This document shows positions 9,201 through 16,172 of a stretch of 35,936 nt of DNA, piece after piece. The position numbers were made by a program, and so were the translations under genes. The DNA lies in NCBI GenBank assembly GCA_013360875.1, contig JABWAU010000027.1:1-35936 (forward strand). Direction: 5' to 3'. Origin of the DNA: Anaerolineales bacterium (GTDB lineage Bacteria > Chloroflexota > Anaerolineae > Anaerolineales > Villigracilaceae). How positions within the stretch are numbered: the stretch's first letter is position 1; every line of letters starts with the position of its first letter. Below the pieces are notes generated by a model that saw nothing but the letters and a program-made list of their open reading frames with translations, searched no databases and had not been told where the DNA came from.

Positions 9201-9269
9201 ATCCTGCCGCCCAACCAGTTCGGGCGTGGCCCATAACCCCGTATATCGTTCAGTGTAGGGAGAAGTCAT
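6225..9269 (-). CDS. STAND (NB-ARC-like) ATPase with C-terminal TPR repeats
   Basis: This 1014-residue protein has Walker A GVGGIGKT at 46-53 and Walker B IVLALD at 150-155, a winged-helix-like region around FLHDEMYALLQRHVY, and a C-terminal superhelix of TPR-like repeats (MGEWHDARSNVRDALRLG, GQYGDARENSQQALAIF). It begins almost directly with the ATPase domain and has no separate N-terminal effector domain. It is a paralogue of the STAND-TPR protein at 2819-5905, sharing the DFYHIGLH-type motif. The start overlaps the stop of the gene before it by 4 nt (ATGA). It is the last gene of the first unit, ahead of the terminator at 6156-6198. No nuclease, TIR or protease effector domain is seen, so any output must come from a partner protein. 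Confidence 0.8.
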   Translation of the reverse strand: MTSPYTERYTGLWATPELVGRQDILEKFGRILRDPSPAPRLVFLHGVGGIGKTRLLQKVLEMARNIENCRVAEELMDFYHIGLHTPIGLANAIFEILTPPFDSFQVYQSAYQALNRARLSGDVVELEKQREDAIKKFEQDFRQLSAKQRIVLALDTAERVVYGLPGWSDEIPLAESWNWLIEHLPTWENVVIFTAGREEAKPAVEGMKAQKSVAVEEIEVGSFNPDESLQYFDEVAKLLEKEKDYQLAERLKNFPLDEKKRAHDYSQGRPILLSLLVDYLSFPGEGDVEAMLREVPPERLSEEDRRRYEEALLNRLREGELGETLLALGRVPKGADEEMLAALLNIPHAEARQRLKDVRKLSVVKIRPEDQRVFLHDEMYALLQRHVYDYGYDAETQKTAFEAIKKYYQIQRRRITQRLNELYAPVEEKGRESLNMEELGKVHTQYQTLLAETMYYYLRYDLGRGFRAYYRFSHEAIMARDLQMDLQLQAELLSYLSRPPAPILEKDISIELILASLKVRPIARDWARSAYEHGLTEGDKFIETIEKKWRSKFPVLFALAQVWTASLHIMRGAGNDYSEAESHLQEAYSLLLDEEVNQPFADLLFPDTMLWLKKAAAALAHRVHGYLKRVQGFMKDAVDEYQKAAVLLREIDLRKEMATVMNDMGFAQGEMGEWHDARSNVRDALRLGRELGPRVPVALSLNTLAAIQVHEGQYGDARENSQQALAIFRAFSYKRGIGMALVTLAEASRRYAGMIPPLIPEEERIDLLRRARDYAREASALFTESGEKPRQVEALIEIGCACRDWVWRLKQNPQGGDDPKRLRRESEDALNKAAELAKEARLIYRYVDARVNLAWLEFYMLEVDEEVTDAHAIWKAIQSAEDAFPPDAEMEKQPQVWAQKGKLLALRGHLAFRQFLLKRDHEKKTTQRISKQISSEVQSLLERAAENYALALDYNSRFAADYQGFRQAKDGISDRLKQLNAAEMRVICHKIQKLYPQGSVIQTFLINRALWQTT

Positions 9270-10492
9270 GACATAGCCTCCTCAGGTTTTCGCTCTGGAC
9301 AAGGCTGGGGGTCCCTGATTCCCGCTTTGGATAATGCTTTAGCATGTTTTTCTGCAAGTTCCTCAAAGAAGGGACGGAAGCGCTCCATCGAGCGTTCCTC
9401 CGCCTGTGCCTTGAAGTGACAATAAGCGGCTTTTTGCAGGCGAATCCAGGCTTCTTTATCTTTGATGGGAAAATATTGTCTCAAGATATTTTGTACAGGT
9501 TGATTCATCTCATAGCGGCCGTTTTTCCAGGACACCAGGCGGGTCTCGTTCATTTTGCGGCAAATGGCGCGGCCATCCTCTTTTTTATCGCTTTGCTTGT
9601 AGGCTTGAACCATGACAGCGGCTTCCGTCTCGCCAAATCCGTCGAGCGGGCAAAGCGCCTCGAAATATTCCCGCACCTCAGTGCGCTCATAAGCGGGGAT
9701 GACTGCAAACAAAATATCCGCCGCAATGTCCAGCGCCTCGGCACGGTCTTTGACACGGGCTAATTGCTCGGTAAAAAGCGGCCAGCCCAAGCCGATATCA
9801 TAGATTTCATTGACGGAAAGAGCAGAAGATAAACCGAATTTTTTCAATTGTTCTTTGATTTGATCTACCGTAAATTTCCCCAGCCCAAAACGGATCGCTT
9901 CGATCAAAAACGGGACTTTCCAAGGATAGGGCCGTCCCCGCCCAGTGACAATGACAAAAAAGTTGCTCAGGGTAAGAAGATTGCCCAGAAAATGCGTTTC
10001 CAATTGTTCGAGTAAAAACCAGTCGCTTTCGTAAGCCGAGTCAAGGATGAGAACGAAGCGGGAATCCACGTGGCTTTGAACATAGCGGCGGATTGAGTCA
10101 ACTTTTTCCGCTAAGTTTGGATTGGGCGGCAACTCAATTTTCAAGCTTTTTATAATCAGTTCAAGAAATTCATCCAGTGTCAATTTTTCGCCTTCGCGGA
10201 CAAAACGTTCGTTGGCTTGCGCTTTATCCCCCTCAGGGTGATAATTTTCTCCTGCACTCCACAAACTAAACAACCAGGATGTGACTCCTGTTATTTGTTT
10301 TTTGAATATTGTTCGCTGTAAATGCAGCGAGAACCAGCTCTTCCCTGCCCCGCGATCGCCGTCTATCACCACTGCCCTCACGCGCGGCTGCGATTGTTTT
10401 AGCAAATTTATTATTTGATTTATTTCCTCGTCTCGGTCAACGAATTTATCAGGAGCATAAGGAGATGATGACGTATTGGATGTCTCTGCCAT
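9266..10492 (-). CDS. STAND-type P-loop ATPase without TPR
   Basis: A 408-residue protein with Walker A GDRGAGKS (45-52), Walker B RFVLILD (145-151) and a sensor-like strand FFVIVTGRGRP after it. The C-terminal part (about 250-380) resembles the winged-helix arm that follows STAND ATPase domains. It lacks the TPR half of the larger neighbours. The start ATG at 10492 follows GGAAG in the 28-nt gap after the preceding gene, and its stop overlaps the next start (ATGA), so it is tightly coupled to the STAND-TPR ATPase at 6225-9269. The two may act as one complex. ATPase class is confident; role is unknown. Confidence 0.75.
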   Translation of the reverse strand: MAETSNTSSSPYAPDKFVDRDEEINQIINLLKQSQPRVRAVVIDGDRGAGKSWFSLHLQRTIFKKQITGVTSWLFSLWSAGENYHPEGDKAQANERFVREGEKLTLDEFLELIIKSLKIELPPNPNLAEKVDSIRRYVQSHVDSRFVLILDSAYESDWFLLEQLETHFLGNLLTLSNFFVIVTGRGRPYPWKVPFLIEAIRFGLGKFTVDQIKEQLKKFGLSSALSVNEIYDIGLGWPLFTEQLARVKDRAEALDIAADILFAVIPAYERTEVREYFEALCPLDGFGETEAAVMVQAYKQSDKKEDGRAICRKMNETRLVSWKNGRYEMNQPVQNILRQYFPIKDKEAWIRLQKAAYCHFKAQAEERSMERFRPFFEELAEKHAKALSKAGIRDPQPCPERKPEEAMS

Positions 10493-10520
10493 GACGGCTT
10501 CCTCCTTGGAGTCTATCGCC

Positions 10521-11711
10521 CTAGCCCTGGGCGATGGAGGCTAATTCTTTGGTGATGTGCGCCTGTTCATTGCGATACCAGGCAATCGCATTTTCTATAT
10601 CTTCGATTCGGATTTGCCTGGCGGCGGTCGGATTCCCGCCCCAGCGCATTTCATACTCGAACAGGACCTGCCTGACCAGAGTCAACGCTTCGCGTGGGAG
10701 CGGGTTAACAACGCGCGCCAGTTCGAGTTCCAGGTCCTGACCCGAGGGGAGCGCGCTGACCGCGTTGAGCGAGGCAAATTTCCCCTCGGTCGCGACGTAG
10801 ACGCGTCGGCGGAGCATCTCAGCAAGCGCGGCGGCGTCCCATTTCAAATCTATCTGGCTGAAAACTGACCATTGCTTTTCGAGCCGTTCCCGTAAGTGAG
10901 CGCGGATTTCCTGCGGTAAAAATCCTTTGACGAAGATACGCGAGGTGGTCCATTCGGGCGCTTTGGCAAAGAGTTGCACCAGCGACTGCGCCGCAAACCC
11001 AGGCGAGGAGGCGAGTTCGGGGAAGCCATCCACGCCATCGAGCAAAATGTAGACGGAGCGGAACCCCAAATCACGGGTGATCCAGTTCATTACCTTTTCG
11101 AAAACCAGGTGAATGGAAGAACTGATTGGAAGCCTTTCCCCCTCAAGATGTTTTTCGAAGATCTCACAAACCAGGTCCAATAATGACGCATCTGGTAATT
11201 GATGCAGAACATAAGACTTGTCCAACTGCGCGGCTACAATATCTGTTTGATGGCTTTCGCGAAGCGTCGCGAGATAATAATCAAGGTTGGGCACCCAGGC
11301 GGCGATAAATTGAACAAGGTGCGCTTGCAGCGGTGTTGACGCTCTTAAAAGAATCAACGGGTAATAAGTAAAAGCTAAAAACAAAGCATGAGCGGAAGAA
11401 TGAACGATTTTTTGAAGATGATCCTCGAGAGTGGAAAAATTGCTGTTGGCAAAATAATGGGGCAGATGATAATGGATGGGGAAGGGTTGGTATCCCCCGC
11501 CTCCCGTCCAGCAGGCACGCGAGGTGTAAATCCTCAAAGCTGTCTTGCCGCCGCCAGGAGGAGAGAAAATCGTGGCGGGTGTCTCGCCCCATGCAGCAGA
11601 AAAGGCATCATGACCGATTAAATAGCGATTGAGATGGGGGTCACGTGAAGCCTCATCGTATTCGAACGGATCAAACCGAAAGTCAAAATGGTTGAGCCAG
11701 ATTTTAGCCAT
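10521..11711 (-). CDS. P-loop ATPase of the cluster (AAA/STAND-like), unknown role
   Basis: The 396-residue protein starts FDFRFDPF and has Walker A SPPGGGKT (50-57) and Walker B VYILLDGVD (220-228), followed by a strand and a basic helical lid (LAEMLRRRVYVAT). The C-terminal region ends in a helical domain with the NPLPREALTLVRQVLFEYE pattern. The spacing suggests an AAA+/STAND fold of the Orc/Cdc6-like kind. It is related in plan to the degenerate protein at 13243-14718, which also has an NPF motif and the aligned but mutated P-loop. It is separated from the gene before it by a 164-nt gap carrying a promoter and an operator, so it can start a sub-transcript. Confidence 0.7.
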   Translation of the reverse strand: MAKIWLNHFDFRFDPFEYDEASRDPHLNRYLIGHDAFSAAWGETPATIFSPPGGGKTALRIYTSRACWTGGGGYQPFPIHYHLPHYFANSNFSTLEDHLQKIVHSSAHALFLAFTYYPLILLRASTPLQAHLVQFIAAWVPNLDYYLATLRESHQTDIVAAQLDKSYVLHQLPDASLLDLVCEIFEKHLEGERLPISSSIHLVFEKVMNWITRDLGFRSVYILLDGVDGFPELASSPGFAAQSLVQLFAKAPEWTTSRIFVKGFLPQEIRAHLRERLEKQWSVFSQIDLKWDAAALAEMLRRRVYVATEGKFASLNAVSALPSGQDLELELARVVNPLPREALTLVRQVLFEYEMRWGGNPTAARQIRIEDIENAIAWYRNEQAHITKELASIAQG

Positions 11712-11814
11712 AACACCTGCGAAATCGTTTCGCGCAAAACATAAATGGGGCGTCTCTGCGCCCGTTTCTCTTATTTATCCCTTTTTCAAAATGCAAAAAT
11801 GACTTCGGATACAG

Positions 11815-11842
11815 ATTGTATAGAAAACCTGCCACAAGGCAA
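11815..11842 (-). promoter_or_regulatory. Predicted internal promoter before the ATPase genes at 11711
   Basis: On the minus strand, -35 TTGCCT (11842-11837) and -10 TACAAT (11820-11815) are spaced by 16 nt. Upstream lies the 9-bp box AGGCAGGTG (11854-11846), which also precedes the promoter at 15567-15594. The leader to the ATG at 11711 is about 100 nt and contains a small GC hairpin around 11749-11764. Confidence 0.5.
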
Positions 11843-11861
11843 TTACACCTGCCTGTTATTT

Positions 11862-11880
11862 ATCTCACAAGCATCTCACA
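11862..11880 (-). promoter_or_regulatory. Operator copy 2: TGTGAGAT-GCT-TGTGAGAT direct repeat
   Basis: Two exact TGTGAGAT half-sites with an 11-bp period overlap the stop codon (11876-11878) of the winged-helix ATPase gene and lie 20 nt upstream of the -35 box for the next genes. The same 16 specified bases recur at 15605-15623. An 11-bp direct repeat is the typical footprint of OmpR/PhoB-family winged helices. Confidence 0.65.
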
Positions 11881-13246
11881 TTGCGTTTTCAAGGCGGATT
11901 TGCCCCTTACCCCGCTCGCTGATGATGTAAAGCGGCGCCACCCCGTCGCGTGTATCCCATTCTACATCTTTCCGAAGGCGGTACAACGCCGTGTCCAACG
12001 AACCTTCCCAGCCCTTAACATCCTCCCAGTTGGCGTCATCTTTACTACGCGGTTCATAGTCGAGACCTTTGTGGGCGCGGTAGTAGAGTTCCGATTTTGT
12101 GCAGGGGCGATAGCGATTCTCGTAGAGATAGCGCAGAAGTTTGTAGCCGATCCCCGCCAAAGCCGCCTCGCCCCAGCCGATGAACACGCGCCCCGTCTCG
12201 AGGTCCAGACGAAGCGGCGGCGGGGATTGACGATAGGCATCCAGCCATTCATGCTTTGTGATGGGCTTTCTTTTCGTCAGGTACGCATCCAAAATGGGAC
12301 GAGTCAACTCCAGCCAGCCCCGCGGCGAGTGACCTGCGTATTTTCTCAACCATTTCATCCATTCGGGATCTTTGCAAAGATGGGAAAGCGACAGATCATC
12401 CCGTTTTGCCGCAAGAGCAATGCGCTTTTCGGTCAGGCAGATCAACTCTTCCTCGCTCCACTTGAGTTGATATACGCTAAAGCGCCTGGTTAAAACGCCC
12501 CGAGCCTTGAGGGTGTATTCAAATTTACTGGAGGTAACAATTTTGAAGAAAAATGTGTCTTCCTCGAACAGATCGAGCGTGGAAAGGAAATTAACAAGGA
12601 AATTCTCCAGAGGTTCGGGAGAGATACGGAGTAGAGGATCCAGGTTCTCTAAAAAGACCCAAATGCCATCCAGTCCATGCGCTTTGACTGCGCTGGTGAG
12701 ATGCGAGAGAATGGTAGACGGCAGAAAATCGCGAGGGAACAACTCGCGCGACGGTTCTGTCAGGAGGCGGGTGATCACTGCAAGTCCCTCCGCGTCCGCT
12801 CCGTCGGCAAGGCGGCTGAGATGATATTGACGGTCGCCGTGCAAATATGCTTGCACGAACCAGTGCATAAAATCTTTTGCCCAAACGGGTGCGTTCGAGT
12901 GAGTGGCTGGTTCACAAGCAATCAATTTCAGGAAAGCGAACGACAGAGAGCCCATCGCTTGCGAGATGAACAGCTCCGCCGCCTGACCGCTGGGAAGGAC
13001 ACCATCAGGGATGGCAAGGCGCCAGGAAACGACAAGCAGTTTTGGCGTTTGTTGTGCGACGTACTCTTTCAAGTAAAGTTCGAGTGCGGATTTGCCCGAT
13101 CCTTCCTCACCCATGACCAAAACCGAGCGCGGCTCGACCATCTGCCCGAACAGGCGCGGCGGCAGATACGCTTGTGCCAGCCAGGCGGCTTCTGTCTCGG
13201 CGCGAAGCGAGCCAAAGTAACGGGAGAGGTTGGGAGAGGAAGTCAT
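11876..13246 (-). CDS. P-loop ATPase with C-terminal OmpR/PhoB-like winged helix, probable regulator of the cluster
   Basis: A 456-residue protein with Walker A GEEGSGKS (46-53) and a Walker B-like strand IWVFLEN (195-201). The last 110 residues resemble the trans_reg_C winged helix: a leading beta part (LDLETGRVFIGWG), the helix pair GYKLLRYLYENRYRPCTKSE, the recognition-helix region LDTALYRLRKDVEWD and the final wing LYIISERGKGQIRL. This implies an ATP-controlled DNA-binding protein. Exact TGTGAGAT direct repeats with an 11-bp period lie before the first gene of the operon and right at the end of this gene, which fits a tandem-binding OmpR/PhoB-type domain. The start overlaps the preceding stop (ATGA). 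The winged-helix call is by pattern and is fairly secure; autoregulation is inferred. Confidence 0.75.
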   Translation of the reverse strand: MTSSPNLSRYFGSLRAETEAAWLAQAYLPPRLFGQMVEPRSVLVMGEEGSGKSALELYLKEYVAQQTPKLLVVSWRLAIPDGVLPSGQAAELFISQAMGSLSFAFLKLIACEPATHSNAPVWAKDFMHWFVQAYLHGDRQYHLSRLADGADAEGLAVITRLLTEPSRELFPRDFLPSTILSHLTSAVKAHGLDGIWVFLENLDPLLRISPEPLENFLVNFLSTLDLFEEDTFFFKIVTSSKFEYTLKARGVLTRRFSVYQLKWSEEELICLTEKRIALAAKRDDLSLSHLCKDPEWMKWLRKYAGHSPRGWLELTRPILDAYLTKRKPITKHEWLDAYRQSPPPLRLDLETGRVFIGWGEAALAGIGYKLLRYLYENRYRPCTKSELYYRAHKGLDYEPRSKDDANWEDVKGWEGSLDTALYRLRKDVEWDTRDGVAPLYIISERGKGQIRLENAM

Positions 13247-14718
13247 GCGGTCTTAAGTATAGTCTCTAAATCCTCGACGTATAAATACTTCTCAGGCACT
13301 CCGTTCTTTATCCTGCGCTCGCAATGGTGTTGGAATAGGCGATTGCCCAGGGTTAACATGCGGGCGAGGGAGTTATGGGAGGCAGAGATAAGTCTTTCTG
13401 TTGTTTCTTCTCTCGTTGCGAAATAGCCTATGGCAGGGTCGGAGCCAAACAGAGCTTGGAAGTCAATGACTTGCCCTAATTCTTTTTGAAAGATCTTGTC
13501 CATTGCTGATTCAAATTGAGCATTCAGGGATGCTCTTAGATTTTCGTTGGACCAACTTAATTGAACTTCTGGAAGTGAAAGCGCTATAGGAATTGTGGAT
13601 GAAAAAAAGGCTTTGACGACAATTCCGTTCAAAAATAATGTCGAGATTAATGGATTGAATTGCTCCATCCACCATACTTTGGCAGGCAGGGGAACTTCGT
13701 CCAAATTGACAATGAGAAAAGTGGAAATGAGTTCAGGCGGTCGGGTTTTCAGCCACGACAGTAGGACGGTGTTTTGGGGTACCTGCGCCGAAGAAAATCC
13801 GCTTTGGAAGCGTTCGATTTTTTGAAGAAGCAGGCTGCCTGCTTTGTCTGGTGTCAATCCTTCACGTTGCAGCAAATTTGTCACTGTTTTGGCTGACCCG
13901 AAAGCCCAACAGAGCGGATCAAGCACAGCTTCCTGTTCTGCAGGCAGAAGATCAAGCATGGCGTCGGGCGAGAGACAAAGGATGTCGAGCCATGTTTGTG
14001 CCGCTGAGCGTGCAAGAGTCAAAAGCGGGGATTCGATAGTTAACGACTGATTGAACGACACCAAAATGGGTAAAACCTGCAAACCAGGTTTTACCGTTTC
14101 GTTGCCTTCAACATCCTTCTTTTTCAGGGGTAAAGATTCCACACATAATTGAAGTGCCAGCGCCCTGGCGTCTTGCGGCGATGGACATTGGGCAAGTTTG
14201 GGGAAATTGTCTGCAAAATCATTCCATTTGTTGGGGGGCAGGAAACCTTCTGGATAAAATGGAAAATCTTTCAAATTCATCTTGCCAAAGGGGTTTGAAA
14301 CAAACGAGAACTCTTTTAGCCAATTCGTAATTTTTGGATCGTCCCCGCCTTTGTGTAACAGCCATTTTGCATTATAGCCGCCAAGTGGAACACTAGACAA
14401 TTGCGGAAACAGCATCTTGATTTCAGTGTCCCGTAACAGACGGCGTCTATTGCTATTGGCAAAAATCTTTCTCTGCAACTCATATTCAGGGATCAATGAC
14501 AGATCAACCCTCCGCGAGAGTTTCTTCAGTGCGCCAATAATCAAATCCTTGGCATCGGCATCGAAATCATCCCATAATTTCACAAGCGCTTCAATGAGAT
14601 GAAGAACATGGCTCTGTTCGATTGGTAGCGAATCAAGAATTTTCGACAGCGCGTCAATACTCTCCGGGTGTTCCGTAAAAAACCGACCATATAACTTTTT
14701 TACATCCACGTTATTCAT
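13243..14718 (-). CDS. Degenerate ATPase-like protein (P-loop lost)
   Basis: This 491-residue protein has an NPF motif (142-144) followed by an acidic-aromatic stretch like the start of the ATPase at 10521-11711 (DPF). Where that protein has PPGGGKTAL, this one reads SPQDARAL (about 180-187), so the glycine-rich loop, lysine and threonine are gone. A Walker B-like strand FLIVNLDEV (334-342) is kept. It therefore looks like an inactive ATPase-fold subunit, perhaps a scaffold or sensor. Residues 1-100 are helical and may form a separate adaptor domain. ATG at 14718 directly follows the stop of the membrane protein, with AGGAGGGG as ribosome site; its stop overlaps the next start. The P-loop alignment was done by eye and needs a structure comparison. 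Confidence 0.6.
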   Translation of the reverse strand: MNNVDVKKLYGRFFTEHPESIDALSKILDSLPIEQSHVLHLIEALVKLWDDFDADAKDLIIGALKKLSRRVDLSLIPEYELQRKIFANSNRRRLLRDTEIKMLFPQLSSVPLGGYNAKWLLHKGGDDPKITNWLKEFSFVSNPFGKMNLKDFPFYPEGFLPPNKWNDFADNFPKLAQCPSPQDARALALQLCVESLPLKKKDVEGNETVKPGLQVLPILVSFNQSLTIESPLLTLARSAAQTWLDILCLSPDAMLDLLPAEQEAVLDPLCWAFGSAKTVTNLLQREGLTPDKAGSLLLQKIERFQSGFSSAQVPQNTVLLSWLKTRPPELISTFLIVNLDEVPLPAKVWWMEQFNPLISTLFLNGIVVKAFFSSTIPIALSLPEVQLSWSNENLRASLNAQFESAMDKIFQKELGQVIDFQALFGSDPAIGYFATREETTERLISASHNSLARMLTLGNRLFQHHCERRIKNGVPEKYLYVEDLETILKTA

Positions 14719-15531
14719 CTACCCCTCCTGCCTCAGTTGTTCGCCTACTGCCCTCATAAATTCACGTTCAGAATCGGCAAATGAGATTCGCATTTGTTGG
14801 AGTTCTCTCATTAAGTCACTTTCAAGATCGTAACTTCGGATTTGTTCCTCCAAAGTAACAAATGTACGAAGGCGTTCCAAATAGGGTAGGGAAGCCAGAG
14901 AGTTCAGTTCATTCCGTATCTGGATAATTAACTCTTTTCTCAAATTCAGTGCAGTGTCTATTGCATTTGCAATCCAGGTAACCAGCGCCCCCAAAATGGA
15001 AATCTCCAAAAATGACGCTGCGGCCAGGCTTAAAAATGAAAATAGATGAGACACCACAGCGATTTCAACAGGTTGGGACTGAATTGATACTGGTTTTCCA
15101 TCTACAAGCATCGAAACGTCAATGAGATGTTTTTGATGGTATTCTTTAGAAAGATAAGGGCGCACATACATGCTCTGCTCAAAAAACATTTGATCGCTGG
15201 TAAATTGAAAACGTGGTGTGAGCTCCGATCCCTTGGCATCTACAAACAATAGCGTGGAAGATTGCAGGAAAATTTCATAGGTGTGAGGCTCAGTTATGTC
15301 GCCTGTGTAGGAAAAGGATAATATAAGAGGGTACGATGCGTCATTTTTAGAACTGAGGATTTTGACAGGGTAATGCAAAGAAATTTGGATGTCCCCATCA
15401 CGAAAAACAACTTCGGTAGTATAGTTTGTCTTTTGCCAGGCGTTATACACGCGTACGCCAAATAAGATCCCCACTATAACAACGACAAAAACATACAAGT
15501 CTATCTTAATGCGGTAGGAAGCGATACCCAT
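14719..15531 (-). CDS. Two-helix membrane protein with extracytoplasmic domain and cytoplasmic coiled coil; candidate sensor
   Basis: The 270-residue protein has a membrane segment at about 10-27 (LYVFVVVIVGILFG), a beta-rich extracytoplasmic domain of about 130 residues, a second long membrane segment at about 163-190 (FLSLAAASFLEISILGALV) and a charged helical tail (195-270) with coiled-coil character. No catalytic motif is seen. As the first gene of the ATPase operon it could pass an envelope signal to the ATPases. ATG at 15531 has GGGAGAAG just upstream, and the stop abuts the next start. Topology is a confident reading of hydrophobicity; the sensor role is inferred. Confidence 0.65.
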   Translation of the reverse strand: MGIASYRIKIDLYVFVVVIVGILFGVRVYNAWQKTNYTTEVVFRDGDIQISLHYPVKILSSKNDASYPLILSFSYTGDITEPHTYEIFLQSSTLLFVDAKGSELTPRFQFTSDQMFFEQSMYVRPYLSKEYHQKHLIDVSMLVDGKPVSIQSQPVEIAVVSHLFSFLSLAAASFLEISILGALVTWIANAIDTALNLRKELIIQIRNELNSLASLPYLERLRTFVTLEEQIRSYDLESDLMRELQQMRISFADSEREFMRAVGEQLRQEG

Positions 15532-15566
15532 CTTTCTTCTCCCAAAGCAGGCGGCTGTTTTGTTTC

Positions 15567-15594
15567 AGTATAAGCCATTTGCCCCAAAAGTCAA
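15567..15594 (-). promoter_or_regulatory. Main promoter of the ATPase operon
   Basis: On the minus strand, -35 TTGACT (15594-15589) and -10 TATACT (15572-15567), each 5/6 to consensus, are separated by 16 nt. Transcription would begin near 15560 and give a leader of about 30 nt before the ATG at 15531. The box AGGCAGGTG (15604-15596) adjoins the -35 and recurs at the internal promoter at 11815-11842. Confidence 0.65.
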
Positions 15595-15604
15595 TCACCT
15601 GCCT

Positions 15605-15623
15605 TGTGAGATATTTGTGAGAT
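15605..15623 (+). promoter_or_regulatory. Operator copy 1: TGTGAGAT-ATT-TGTGAGAT direct repeat
   Basis: Two exact TGTGAGAT half-sites, 11 bp apart start to start, lie 10 nt upstream of the -35 of the main promoter and touch its AGGCAGGTG box. The repeat is in the opposite orientation, relative to the promoter, from copy 2 at 11862-11880. The 11-bp period points to an OmpR/PhoB-like winged helix, and such a domain is encoded in this operon. Confidence 0.65.
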
Positions 15624-15826
15624 GGGTGCTGGGCATTCGACAGAAGTGTGAAATGGTATTTTTCCCTGAAATCAATACAATAAGGTCAAAAATCAAGCCC
15701 ACTTCACCAGAAAGGAGCGATTATCGAAAATTCAAAGATCGTTGTTGCGTGTCAGTACAAGTGAAAGGAGAGCCTATCGAACGATAAATCAGGATCAATC
15801 CCATTTCCCTTCCAGTAAAATAATAA

Positions 15827-15856
15827 GACCGCGCCGACCTGGGGTCGGCGCAGGTC
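15827..15856 (-). terminator. GC-rich stem-loop, possible terminator
   Basis: A 9-bp perfect stem GCGCCGACC (15831-15839 with 15843-15851) with a 3-nt loop extends by GACC/GGTC across one bulge. On the minus strand it is followed by TTATTATTTT. No gene on that strand clearly ends here, so it may terminate a short untranslated RNA or insulate the divergent promoters. Confidence 0.45.
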
Positions 15857-15891
15857 GTTTAATTGAACTGGACTTTCGCCAATTTTGTTTA

Positions 15892-15958
15892 AGCGCCATA
15901 TTTTGTGGTTTTTGAAAAATCAAAACACCATATATGGCGGTCGTTTCCTCAAAAATTT
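15892..15958 (-). repeat. Right copy of the imperfect inverted repeat
   Basis: Read on the minus strand, AAATTTTTGA, GACCG, ATATATG and TATGGCGCT occur in the same order as at 1058-1104 on the plus strand. A 12-bp direct match, ATATATGGCGGT, is also shared (15930-15941 and 1112-1123). The region has an internal imperfect palindrome around CGCCATAT. Confidence 0.3.
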
Positions 15959-16172
15959 CGCATAAACCATAAAAAGGCGAAACTACAGTAATTGAAAAAA
16001 TCAACCTTTCCGATATGAAAGGTTAGTGTGAGATATTTGAAGGGGGGATAACAATCATCTGCGAATGGATTTATAGACAGGTGAAATAGCAACAAGACAC
16101 AGAATACATAAAATCTGCATATCAAAACTTTCCTTGTTTTTACCACCGCAAAAGCGGAGAAAGAGAGTTGAT

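Larger units (their letters stand above)
15624..16172. other. Divergent intergenic region without a convincing gene
   Basis: About 550 bp lie between the operon promoter region and the plus-strand gene at 16173. They hold a GC hairpin (15827-15856), the right copy of the imperfect inverted repeat (15892-15958), a single TGTGAGAT half-site (16027-16034) and a box AGACAGGTG (16075-16083) close to the promoter box of the operon. A possible -10 TAAAAT lies at 16109-16114. Short open frames here have no ribosome sites and no recognisable products. Confidence 0.5.

Noticed and set aside
15560-15787. 75-residue plus-strand frame in the control region
   Set aside because: It covers the operon promoter and operator, starts with a non-ATG codon and has no ribosome site or family resemblance.
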